In this document: in pieces, positions 16,790 to 24,858 of the stretch | Layout of the letters: every line of letters begins with the position of its first letter | Numbering within the stretch: the stretch's first letter is position 1 | Assembly: GCA_001897835.1 (NCBI GenBank) | Contig: MKUN01000041.1 | Location: 1-52,997 of the forward strand | DNA from: Bacteroidetes bacterium 46-16 | GTDB taxonomy: Bacteria > Bacteroidota > Bacteroidia > Chitinophagales > Chitinophagaceae | Length of the DNA: 52,997 bases | Reading direction: 5' to 3' | Position numbers and translations under genes: made by a program | Notes under the pieces: model-generated | Seen by the model: the letters and a program-made list of their open reading frames with translations, nothing else | Databases searched by the model: none | What the model was told of the DNA's origin: nothing

Positions 16790-17296
16790 ATGGCGCTCCG
16801 CAATGAAATATTAAAAGAACATTCTAAAGCACAATCGCTAAAAATAGTGGCATGGGTGGGGCATGATAAGCAACGTTTTGACGAACTGCTGCAACTTTTT
16901 ATGAATGATGAATACCGGGTAGTACAAAGAGCGGCGTGGGTGCTGACACTTGTGGCCGATAATGAACCCCAGCTCATCCAGCCGCACCTGGAAGTGATAG
17001 TAGGTAAAATGAATGAACCGGATGCACCCGTAGCCGTGAAACGGAATGTAGTGCGCCTGCTGCAACATGTGCCGATACCGGAGAAGCTGCATGGCACGGT
17101 AATGAATAGCTGTTTTGAATTGCTTGCAGACCCAAAAGAAACTATTGCAGTACGTGTTTTTTCGATGACGGTCTTAGCCAATCTCAGCAAGATATATCCC
17201 GATATAAAGCAGGAATTGAAAGCCATCATCAATGATGTGCTGGAGCAGAATGCCAGTGCCGGCTTCAAAGCAAGAGTCCGTAACCTTGGACTATGA
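16790..17296 (+). CDS. HEAT-repeat-like helical protein
   Basis: From the ATG at 16790 the protein is 168 aa. The frame is open further upstream but that part has no good start. It is composed of paired helices with HEAT or Armadillo character, for example QRAAWVLTLVADNEPQLIQP, VKRNVVRLLQHVPIPEK and VRVFSMTVLANLSKIYPDI. Such proteins bind other proteins or act as lyase-like scaffolds. No active site is visible and the function is unknown. It diverges from tex, and its stop codon abuts the stop codon of the convergent hydrolase with no intervening base. Confidence 0.75.
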   Translation: MALRNEILKEHSKAQSLKIVAWVGHDKQRFDELLQLFMNDEYRVVQRAAWVLTLVADNEPQLIQPHLEVIVGKMNEPDAPVAVKRNVVRLLQHVPIPEKLHGTVMNSCFELLADPKETIAVRVFSMTVLANLSKIYPDIKQELKAIINDVLEQNASAGFKARVRNLGL

Positions 17297-18733
17297 TCAC
17301 TTTACATTCTTATCCAGCCAATCGACCATCAACGCCAGGGCTGTAGGCGAAAAGGTCTCTTCGAGTTCACCATATTCCTTTACCGTACATTTGGTACAGG
17401 ACTGGAACAAGTGGTTCAGGCCCTTCAGCTCTTTCGTGAGCACTACTTTACTTTTGCCTTTGGACAGGCCTATACGCAAACCGGCAAGGTTAGCGCGCGA
17501 CACTACCTGTATGTCTTTGTCTCCATTCAGGGCCAGCACTTTGCAATGCATCTTTTCCAGGTATGGCTTTGGATCATAAGAGAGGAAGAAACGGTACCAC
17601 CGATTGTTATAAGATTCCATTGCCGCATCCAAGAACTCTTCTTTACTGTTCTCGTCATGTATCTCTGTAGTGATCTCGACCGTTGCGCTGTCTGTTTGTT
17701 TCACCCATTGATCTATATGCTGCTTCAGGCTGGTATACACCTGTGCACTGTCCTTGCCATAAATGATATCACGGGCAATATTGGCATACAAAGGCTTGTA
17801 TTTATCTATTGCCTCCGGGCTAATGCCCAGGCTGGACATGTATGCAGCGTTTTGTTCTTCCATAAGCATACTGGTACGCACACCCGGTGCGGCAAGGAAT
17901 ACTACAAAGTCAACATCCTTCCTGTCGGCAGCCACTATCTGCGCTATCATGCCACCCTCACTATGACCTAACAGCCCCATACGTTTACGATCTGTCTCGG
18001 GCCTGGCTTTTAAATATTCGAAACTAACTGTTGCATCTTTGGCAAAGTCGAGCGTGGTGGCGCTGTCTACCTGTCCTGTGGTCTTACCCACTCCACGGTC
18101 GTCTACACGCAATACTACATAGCCATTGCTGGTAAGATAGTCGGCAATGACCGCAAAAGGCTTATGGCCCAGTATCTCCTCATCCCTGTTTTGCTGGCCC
18201 GAACCGGTAAGCAACAGCACCGCAGGAAAAGGCCCCTTACCGTTAGGTATGGTAATGGTAGCACCATACTGTATGCTTTTGTCGGCGTTGTAATAAACTA
18301 CGTCTTCACTTTTGTAATTGAAAGGTGGCTTAGGCGTTTGCGGCCTGTCGGACCTCGGCACGGGTAATACCTGCGGTACTTCATCTACCTTTTTCAATTC
18401 CATGGGAAATGAGTGACCCGATTGCGACCATGCACCGGCAATTGTAGCCGCATTGGTAAGCTTACCGGAAAATGCCCCTTTTATATTGTTCATTTCAATG
18501 GTAATACTGTCACCAGTTGCTGTAACAGCAGAGCAGGGTATGCCTTTGGCACTCTGATCAGGGCTATCCATGGTGGCGGACAATTTCCCTGCATCTTCTT
18601 TTACCTGGAATACGATCCTGAGTTCACGACCCACGTCGAGCTTACCCAACCAATTGCCAACAAAGCTGCTTTGCGCCCTGCCTTGTACAAAACAAAGCGT
18701 TAATGCCAATACTGATACGAGATACTTTTTCAT
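17297..18733 (-). CDS. Secreted alpha/beta hydrolase with N-terminal beta domain
   Basis: The 478-aa protein has a signal peptide (1-21, ending GRAQS). Residues 22-115 form a small beta-rich domain (FVGNWLGKLDVG) found ahead of many Bacteroidota hydrolases. The catalytic domain begins near residue 140. It has LLLTGSGQQNRDEE for the oxyanion region, the nucleophile elbow LLGHSEGGM with Ser258, a late Asp in LALNGDKDIQV and the His in LKGLNHLFQ, completing a Ser-Asp-His triad. It belongs to the COG1073/S33-like group of peptidases and esterases. The substrate is unknown; a periplasmic or surface esterase or peptidase is most likely. Confidence 0.85.
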   Translation of the reverse strand: MKKYLVSVLALTLCFVQGRAQSSFVGNWLGKLDVGRELRIVFQVKEDAGKLSATMDSPDQSAKGIPCSAVTATGDSITIEMNNIKGAFSGKLTNAATIAGAWSQSGHSFPMELKKVDEVPQVLPVPRSDRPQTPKPPFNYKSEDVVYYNADKSIQYGATITIPNGKGPFPAVLLLTGSGQQNRDEEILGHKPFAVIADYLTSNGYVVLRVDDRGVGKTTGQVDSATTLDFAKDATVSFEYLKARPETDRKRMGLLGHSEGGMIAQIVAADRKDVDFVVFLAAPGVRTSMLMEEQNAAYMSSLGISPEAIDKYKPLYANIARDIIYGKDSAQVYTSLKQHIDQWVKQTDSATVEITTEIHDENSKEEFLDAAMESYNNRWYRFFLSYDPKPYLEKMHCKVLALNGDKDIQVVSRANLAGLRIGLSKGKSKVVLTKELKGLNHLFQSCTKCTVKEYGELEETFSPTALALMVDWLDKNVK

Positions 18734-18775
18734 ATTGCGTAGCTAAACTAATATTTATTTATTGTTTTCAGGTTT

Positions 18776-19447
18776 CTATTGATCAATGGTAATATTGCCT
18801 TGCTCTTTGCGGTACAATGAATAAGAGTAAAATATCGGGATAAGCACCAGTACCGCAAGAATGATCATCATAACATATGCGCCTGCCTCAACAGGCAGGA
18901 AAAGGCTTAACACCGCAAGCAGCACACCACCTGCAAACCACAGCTTGCCCGTGAGCTGGTGTGTTTTACGCCAGTTCTGGTCGCTATTCAATGTCCAGGG
19001 CAACCTTACACCTACAAAATAATTTGGTTTCACATTGTGCATTAGGTTACCGAGGAATGCAAACAAGAGACCTATAAGCGATGGCATCAACTTACCCACG
19101 GCTATGGTGCTGCCCAGGCTCATGTGTATGGTTACAAAACCCAACGCGGCCATAAATACCACCATTCCCATTGCGATCTTATCAAAGACCGGCGACATAC
19201 CTTTATGCGCACGCTTAGGATCGAGCTTATGTATGTTCTGTAACAGGAAATACACAGCGACGGAAACCACAGCCAGGAAACACTGGATAAAAAAGAAGCC
19301 TGTCTTTGAGCTATAACTGTCCGGCTGCATTTTGACATTAAAGTGCGTAGGGACCTGTTCGGGAATTGTTCCCCAAATGAAAGCCAGGTACAGTAGCGGC
19401 AATAAGCCGATACAAACAAAGAGCAAATGTTTAAATGACTTGTTCAT
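18776..19447 (-). CDS. SdpI-family membrane protein with DUF1648 domain
   Basis: The 223-aa protein has about six transmembrane helices. The N-terminus has the DUF1648 pattern (LAFIWGTIPEQVPTHFN). The C-terminal half carries the SdpI signature KPNYFVGVRLPWTLNSD followed by W-R-K-T-H. In Bacillus subtilis, SdpI gives immunity to the SdpC toxin and sequesters the repressor SdpR. Here an SdpR-like gene lies 18 bp upstream in the same operon, so the regulator-membrane protein pair is conserved. No sdpA, sdpB or sdpC homologue is visible. The ligand and physiological role in Bacteroidota are unknown. Confidence 0.88.
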   Translation of the reverse strand: MNKSFKHLLFVCIGLLPLLYLAFIWGTIPEQVPTHFNVKMQPDSYSSKTGFFFIQCFLAVVSVAVYFLLQNIHKLDPKRAHKGMSPVFDKIAMGMVVFMAALGFVTIHMSLGSTIAVGKLMPSLIGLLFAFLGNLMHNVKPNYFVGVRLPWTLNSDQNWRKTHQLTGKLWFAGGVLLAVLSLFLPVEAGAYVMMIILAVLVLIPIFYSYSLYRKEQGNITIDQ

Positions 19448-19465
19448 ATATAAATGTGTTTTAGC

Positions 19466-19723
19466 CTATTTTGATTTAAACTGCATGAACCATTTTACGA
19501 TCTCATCAACAACCGAAGTATTGAGCGAGTATACAATGAACTGCCCCTGCTTCACCGATTCTACCAGGCCTGCCTGCTTTAACAGATCGAGGTGGTGCGA
19601 GATGCTGGGTTTGCTGATATTGAAATGATCCGCTATTTCCCCTGCAGCGAGGTCCTTTTCCTTAAGTAATTCCAGTATCTCCCTTCTCGTAGCATCATTC
19701 AGCGCTTTGAACAGTATGTTCAT
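19466..19723 (-). CDS. ArsR-family autorepressor, SdpR-like
   Basis: This compact 85-aa winged-helix regulator matches ArsR/SmtB proteins of the SdpR type. It starts with ILFKALNDATRREILELL, and the recognition helix lies in HFNISKPSISHHLDLLKQAG. The wing contains QGQFIVYSLN. No metal-binding ELCV(C/G)D motif is present, so metal sensing is unlikely. A perfect palindrome sits 12 bp upstream of the start codon and probably serves as its own operator. The downstream SdpI-like gene should be co-repressed. In B. subtilis the SdpI partner controls SdpR by membrane sequestration, and the same logic is likely here by analogy. Confidence 0.9.
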   Translation of the reverse strand: MNILFKALNDATRREILELLKEKDLAAGEIADHFNISKPSISHHLDLLKQAGLVESVKQGQFIVYSLNTSVVDEIVKWFMQFKSK

Positions 19724-19734
19724 CTACAATTAAA

Positions 19735-19756
19735 TATTTAGACAAATGTCTAAATA
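19735..19756 (-). promoter_or_regulatory. Palindromic operator of the SdpR-like repressor
   Basis: A perfect 10-2-10 inverted repeat has half-site TATTTAGACA and its exact complement, separated by AA. It ends 12 bp upstream of the repressor ATG. Length, symmetry and position suit binding by an ArsR-family dimer. Confidence 0.8.
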
Positions 19757-19772
19757 CTATTTGAAATAAACA

Positions 19773-19803
19773 AGAGCCCGGCAATTTTTTTTTGCCGGGC
19801 TCT
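19773..19803 (-). terminator. Hairpin after fbp
   Basis: Perfect 12-bp arms AGAGCCCGGCAA / TTGCCGGGCTCT enclose a T7 loop (A7 on the minus strand). It lies 17 bp past the fbp stop codon on the minus strand and is followed by the moderately T-rich TTGTTTATTTC. It probably separates fbp from the sdpRI-like operon. Confidence 0.75.
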
Positions 19804-19820
19804 ACAATATGATCAGCTTT

Positions 19821-20846
19821 CTAAGCTACACTTTCCTTAGTGGTTACGAATTCAAGCGCTTTATTCACCATGTTCTTAGAACCTATATATATCGGTACAC
19901 GCTGGTGTAATTCGGCAGGTATAACATCAAGTACAGCGCTATTGCCTGTATGGGCCACGCCACCGGCTGCCTCTACGAGAAAGGCCATAGGGTTGCACTC
20001 ATATTGCAGGCGCAGCTTGCCTTTGGGCGAACTTTTATCCGCAGGATACATAAATATCCCCCCCTTGATGAGCGTACGGTGCATATCGGCAACCATGGAA
20101 CCTATATAACGGTGTGAATAAGGACGGCCTTCATCTTTTTTATTTTCCATGCAGTAATCAAGGAAAGACCTCATGCCCTCATTATATTTTGCAGTATTGC
20201 CCTGGTTAACAGAATATATCTTTCCGTTCTCCGGGCATTTGATATCGGGATGAGAGAGACAAAACTCACCGATAGAAGGTTCAAGAGTGAAACCATTCAC
20301 GCTTAACCTGGTAGCATACACCATCATGGTGCTTGAACCGTATATCACATAACCGGCAGCCATCAGGTTGCGGCCAGGCTGCAGGAAATCCTCAAGCGTA
20401 CAAGGCTGCCCTATCGGGCTTACTCTACGGTAAATGGAGAATATAGTACCTATCGGCGCATTCACGTCTATATTGGATGAGCCGTCGAGGGGATCAAAGA
20501 GTACGACATACTTTGAATTGGCAGAAAAATCATCATCATAGCATACATGATCGTCATTCTCCTCCGATGCCACACCCGCACAGTCTGCACTGTTCTTCAA
20601 GACATTGATCAGGGTGTCGTTGGCATATACATCCAGTTTCATTTGTTCCTCACCCTGTACATTGGTAGCACCATGCTTGCCAAGGATATCCACGAGGCCT
20701 GCCTTCAGTACCTGCTTATTAATGATCTTACATGCAAGGCCTATATCGCGCAGTAATGCGGATAACTCACCTGTGGCCTGGGGAAACTTCCTTGTTTCCT
20801 GAATGGTAAATTCATCCAGGGTTATTAATTTACGTGGGGATACCAT
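19821..20846 (-). CDS. fbp: Fructose-1,6-bisphosphatase, class I
   Basis: The 341-aa enzyme hydrolyses fructose-1,6-bisphosphate to fructose-6-phosphate in gluconeogenesis. The metal-binding motifs are clear: GVASEEND and VVLFDPLDGSSNIDV. Substrate binding is marked by YIGSMVADMHRTLIKGG and KGKLRLQYECNPMAFLVE. Length and motif order fit the class I (FBPase I) family. It is transcribed alone: a hairpin follows it, and a -7-like CAAATTTA (TAAATTTG on the minus strand, 20874-20881) lies 27 bp before the start. Confidence 0.97.
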   Translation of the reverse strand: MVSPRKLITLDEFTIQETRKFPQATGELSALLRDIGLACKIINKQVLKAGLVDILGKHGATNVQGEEQMKLDVYANDTLINVLKNSADCAGVASEENDDHVCYDDDFSANSKYVVLFDPLDGSSNIDVNAPIGTIFSIYRRVSPIGQPCTLEDFLQPGRNLMAAGYVIYGSSTMMVYATRLSVNGFTLEPSIGEFCLSHPDIKCPENGKIYSVNQGNTAKYNEGMRSFLDYCMENKKDEGRPYSHRYIGSMVADMHRTLIKGGIFMYPADKSSPKGKLRLQYECNPMAFLVEAAGGVAHTGNSAVLDVIPAELHQRVPIYIGSKNMVNKALEFVTTKESVA

Positions 20847-20873
20847 GAATATTTTATTTATTGAATATTACTG

Positions 20874-20881
20874 CAAATTTA
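20874..20881 (-). promoter_or_regulatory. Possible -7 element of fbp
   Basis: TAAATTTG on the minus strand matches TAnnTTTG. No TTTG is present at the expected -33 spacing, so support is partial. Confidence 0.35.
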
Positions 20882-20975
20882 AGCAATATGTTTCAAGAGT
20901 ATGTAAGTAGCTGTGCGATAAGTGCTTAATGCTATATATTATTTGTATTAAATTGACCTTATATTTAGTTAGCAA

Positions 20976-21401
20976 ATGGGAAATGGATTCAATATCAGGG
21001 TATATGGAATATGGATACAGGATGGACACTTACTGGTGAACGAAGAGATCATAAAGGGCAATAAGGTGATCAAATTTCCGGGTGGTGGCCTGCAAGTGGG
21101 TGAGGGTACAATGGATTGCCTGAAGCGGGAATGGATGGAGGAGTTGGGCCTGGAGATAACTGTACTGGAACACTTTTATACAACCGACTTTTACCAGCCG
21201 TCAGCCTATGACGATTCGCAGGTAATAAGTATATATTATTTTGTCAGCGCCGATGAAAATGCGGTGATCGTAAACCAAATGCCCAATGAAAAGACCTACC
21301 GGGTAGCCTTAGCTGCAGTATCGGCCGATACTTTTACCCTGCCTATTGATAAGATCGCAGGGTCTATGCTGGCAAAACGGTATGCTGCAAATAAGCTATA
21401 G
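20976..21401 (+). CDS. Nudix hydrolase
   Basis: The 141-aa protein carries a perfect Nudix box, G-x5-E-x7-REUxEExGU, seen here as a Gly-rich GGLQVGE followed by REWMEELGL. It should cleave a nucleoside diphosphate linked to another group and need Mg2+. The family is broad and the substrate cannot be told from sequence. The remainder is the usual alpha/beta/alpha fold, with strands such as VISIYYFVSA. It lies 59 bp before the ABC exporter on the same strand and may be co-transcribed. Confidence 0.9.
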   Translation: MGNGFNIRVYGIWIQDGHLLVNEEIIKGNKVIKFPGGGLQVGEGTMDCLKREWMEELGLEITVLEHFYTTDFYQPSAYDDSQVISIYYFVSADENAVIVNQMPNEKTYRVALAAVSADTFTLPIDKIAGSMLAKRYAANKL

Positions 21402-21460
21402 AAAAAGCTTAAGGGGCTATTACTAAGCAGAGCGGATAAGACATTAACTTTACAAAAGTT

Positions 21461-23263
21461 ATGAAATTACTCTTACAATATTTGAGCAAGTACAAAGGCC
21501 TGATCGTACTTGCGCTGGTACTTGCTGCCATCAACCAGGTGTTTTCGCTATTCGACCCCATGATTGGCGGCAAACTGCTGGACGGCTATGTGAACCACCC
21601 CCGCAAAGGCACCGATGGCATAGCAAGGAACCTAAGCGAATACCTGTGGGGAGCGACCGGACTCATTGGCCTGCTGATCGGTGTGGCCATGGTATCGCGT
21701 ATAGCGAAGGCCTTCCAGGACTATGTAGTGAACGTGATCATACAGAAATTCGGTGCCAGGCTGTATACAGACAGCCTGCGCCACGCACTACAACTGCCTT
21801 ACCAGGATTTTGAAGATCAACGCAGCGGTGAGACCCTATCGATACTGCAGAAAGTGCGTACAGATTGTGAACGTTTCATGAGCCTTTTCGTAAACGTGCT
21901 TTTTACCATCCTGGTAGGACTTGTATTCGTGATGGTCTATGCGTTCACCCTTAACTCCTGGCTTGTGCTGATGTATCTTGTGGGGGCTGTTTCACTGGCG
22001 TTATTAACGAACCTGCTGAGCAAACGCATAAAGGGCATACAAAAAACGATAACAGCAGAAACCAATGCCCTGGCAGGATCAACGACGGAATCATTAAGAA
22101 ATATAGAACTGGTAAAAAGCCTGGGATTAACCGGGCAGGAAATACGCCGCCTGAATACGACCACGATCAAGATACTGAAGCTGGAACTCAAAAAGGTACG
22201 CAGCCTGAGGGCCATATCCTTCATACAGGGTACCTGCGTTAACTTCCTGAGGCAGTGCATTGTGCTTTGCCTGCTCTATTTCATATTCGGCGGCTCGATA
22301 ACGCCGGGGCAGTACCTGACCCTGATGTTCTATTCGTTCTTCATCTTTGGCCCAATGCAGGAAATCGGCTCCGTGCTGATGGCTTACCGCGAAGCTGAGG
22401 CCTCACTGAACAACCTGCAGGACCTAATGAAAAAACCGGTGGAATATCAATCGCCCAACCCTGCGGCGCTCAATACGATATCAGACCTGCGCTTTAAAGA
22501 AGTAACCTTTCAGCATAATTCAGCGAACAGACCTGCATTGGAAGATATTTCGTTCAATGTAAAAGTTGGAGAAACCGTAGCTTTTGTAGGCCCATCCGGC
22601 TCAGGCAAAACCACTATGGTAAAGTTGCTGGTTGGCTTGTATCATCCTAATAAAGGGCATGTGTACTACAACGAACATGACGAAAAAAATATAGACTTTG
22701 AAGAGCTGCGCAGGCAGATAGGATTAGTGACCCAAGACACGCAGCTCTTCTCAGGCACCATAAAGGAAAACCTGCTCTTTGTGAACCCGGCAGCTACCGA
22801 TGCAGATATACAGGACGCGCTGAACAAAGCCGCTTGCCAAAACCTGCTTGCCAGGGCCGAGCATGGCATTGATACGATGATCGGGGAAGGCGGCCTGAAA
22901 CTATCGGGGGGTGAACGCCAGCGCCTGTCGATAGCGAGAGCGCTGCTGCGACAGCCGCATCTTATGATCTTTGACGAGGCAACTTCGGCGCTTGATTCGC
23001 TTACTGAAGAAGAGATATCATCGACCATACGTGATATCACCGACCTACGCCAGCATATTACCATTATGATCGCGCACCGCCTTTCGACCATCATGCATGC
23101 CGACAGGATATATGTACTGGAGAAAGGCCATATTGTGGAAACAGGGACACATCAATCTTTACTGGATGAAAAGGGATTGTATTATGCTATGTGGCGCCAG
23201 CAGATCGGTGAACGTAAGGATACCCGGAGACTGGCTACAAATGGGAAAGGTGTATTATCATAA
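21461..23263 (+). CDS. ABC exporter, fused membrane and ATPase domains
   Basis: This 600-aa half-transporter has a six-helix type I exporter membrane domain (about 1-310) and a nucleotide-binding domain (about 345-590). Walker A is VGPSGSGKTT, the signature motif is LSGGERQRLSIARALL, Walker B is LMIFDEATSALD, and the H-loop is IAHRLSTI. It should act as a homodimer or with a partner, exporting lipid, peptide or drug. It resembles the MsbA/LmrA group, but the substrate is not defined. Its stop overlaps the last bases of the convergent nadB by 6 bp, and no terminator hairpin is visible between them. Confidence 0.92.
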   Translation: MKLLLQYLSKYKGLIVLALVLAAINQVFSLFDPMIGGKLLDGYVNHPRKGTDGIARNLSEYLWGATGLIGLLIGVAMVSRIAKAFQDYVVNVIIQKFGARLYTDSLRHALQLPYQDFEDQRSGETLSILQKVRTDCERFMSLFVNVLFTILVGLVFVMVYAFTLNSWLVLMYLVGAVSLALLTNLLSKRIKGIQKTITAETNALAGSTTESLRNIELVKSLGLTGQEIRRLNTTTIKILKLELKKVRSLRAISFIQGTCVNFLRQCIVLCLLYFIFGGSITPGQYLTLMFYSFFIFGPMQEIGSVLMAYREAEASLNNLQDLMKKPVEYQSPNPAALNTISDLRFKEVTFQHNSANRPALEDISFNVKVGETVAFVGPSGSGKTTMVKLLVGLYHPNKGHVYYNEHDEKNIDFEELRRQIGLVTQDTQLFSGTIKENLLFVNPAATDADIQDALNKAACQNLLARAEHGIDTMIGEGGLKLSGGERQRLSIARALLRQPHLMIFDEATSALDSLTEEEISSTIRDITDLRQHITIMIAHRLSTIMHADRIYVLEKGHIVETGTHQSLLDEKGLYYAMWRQQIGERKDTRRLATNGKGVLS

Positions 23264-24856
23264 TACAATATCCTGCAGCAACTCGCTCTTCTTCGGGTAA
23301 TCAGTATTAAAGTGCAGGCCCCGGCTTTCTTTACGGAAGTGGGCACTTTTTACCACCAAATAACCGGTAGTAATTAGGTTGCGCAATTCGGAAAGCTGTG
23401 GCGAAACCGTAGTGGTCTTGTACAGTTCCTCCGTTTCGTCATGCAAGAGATCCAGGCGGCTCATAGCACGGCCCAGGCGCACATCGTTACGTACAATGCC
23501 TACGTAATCACTCATTACCTGCTGAAGTTCCTTCAGGCTCTGCGTGATCAGGATCATTTCTTTGGGCTCGCTTGTGCCACTTGCATTCCAGTCAGGCACC
23601 GCATCGCGAAAAGGAATGCCGTCAATCTTTTGTGCGGCGTCCTCGCAGCAACGGTGTGCAAAGACCAATGCTTCGAGCAACGAATTGGAGGCCAGCCTGT
23701 TGGCACCATGCAGGCCAGTACTGGCACATTCGCCACAGGCATATAAATACTGGAGTGAAGTGCGGCCATGCTCATCGGTCTTTATACCGCCACAGCAATA
23801 GTGGGCTGCTGGGGCAACGGGTATCATTTTACTGAACACATCGATACCTATGTCGAGACAGCGTTTATAAATATTGGGGAAATGCGCTATAAACTTCTCC
23901 TTATCCATTTGCCGGCAGTCGAGATATACAAATTCGGTACCGGTACGTTTCATCTCGCTGTCAATAGCACGGGCCACTACATCGCGGGGTGCAAGATCGG
24001 CACGTGCATCGTAGCGCGGCATAAATGCTTCACCATCCTTGTTACGCAATATGCCCCCATCACCGCGCACAGCTTCTGTGACCAAAAATGAAGGGCTAAC
24101 CCCCGGCTCATATAGCGCAGTAGGGTGAAACTGGATGAACTCCATATTCTCTATGCGAGCCTTGGCCCGGTAAGCCATCGCTACTCCATCGCCGGTGGCT
24201 ATACGCGGGTTGGTGGTGCTGCGGTACGCTTGCCCTACTCCACCCGAAGCCATCAGGGTGATCTTCGCCAGTATCTTCTCCATCCGGTTGCTATGCAGGT
24301 TGAGTGCATATACACCGTAACATTCAATATCGGGAGTGGACTTAGTAACCAAATAACCCAGGTGATGCTGTGTGATTATATCAACAACATACCAATGATT
24401 ATGTATCTCAATATTAGGAAAACGTTTTGCCTCTTCAACAAGGGCACGTTCTATTTCCATGCCCGTAATATCTTTATGGTGCAATATCCTGTTCTCGGAG
24501 TGGCCGCCTTCTTTACCACGCATATATTCACCACCCGGGCCTTTATCGAACTGTGCGCCCCACTCTATTATCTCATTGACCCGTTGCGGTCCTTCCTTCA
24601 CCACCATTTCCACTATATCCCTGTCGCAGAGACCATCGCCGGATACCAGGGTATCCTCAATATGCTTTTCGTAACTGTCACGTGTAAGGTCATTCACTAC
24701 CGCAATACCACCCTGTGCGTACTTGGTATTGGTCTCATCAGTATTGACCTTCGTAAGTATCGTAATGGTTTTATCGGGGAAACGCTTTGCCGTTTTAACA
24801 GCAAAGGTCAGGCCGGCAATACCTGAGCCGATAACTAAAAAGTCTGTCTTCAACAT
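23258..24856 (-). CDS. nadB: L-aspartate oxidase
   Basis: The 532-aa flavoenzyme oxidises L-aspartate to iminoaspartate, the first step of de novo NAD synthesis. It has an N-terminal FAD-binding motif (VIGSGIAGLTFAVKTAK), the family segments AQGGIAVV and GKEGGHSENRILH, and the active-site region FIQFHPTALYEPG. The C-terminal helical domain contains NDVRLGRAMSRL. It is the second gene of a minus-strand pair, starting 2 bp after the stop of the outer-membrane protein gene. nadA and nadC are not in the window. Confidence 0.95.
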   Translation of the reverse strand: MLKTDFLVIGSGIAGLTFAVKTAKRFPDKTITILTKVNTDETNTKYAQGGIAVVNDLTRDSYEKHIEDTLVSGDGLCDRDIVEMVVKEGPQRVNEIIEWGAQFDKGPGGEYMRGKEGGHSENRILHHKDITGMEIERALVEEAKRFPNIEIHNHWYVVDIITQHHLGYLVTKSTPDIECYGVYALNLHSNRMEKILAKITLMASGGVGQAYRSTTNPRIATGDGVAMAYRAKARIENMEFIQFHPTALYEPGVSPSFLVTEAVRGDGGILRNKDGEAFMPRYDARADLAPRDVVARAIDSEMKRTGTEFVYLDCRQMDKEKFIAHFPNIYKRCLDIGIDVFSKMIPVAPAAHYCCGGIKTDEHGRTSLQYLYACGECASTGLHGANRLASNSLLEALVFAHRCCEDAAQKIDGIPFRDAVPDWNASGTSEPKEMILITQSLKELQQVMSDYVGIVRNDVRLGRAMSRLDLLHDETEELYKTTTVSPQLSELRNLITTGYLVVKSAHFRKESRGLHFNTDYPKKSELLQDIVL

Positions 24857-24858
24857 GA

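Noticed and set aside
24125-24826. Plus-strand open frame opposite nadB
   Set aside because: nadB on the minus strand has every family motif through this region; the antisense frame has none and reads as a codon-bias shadow.
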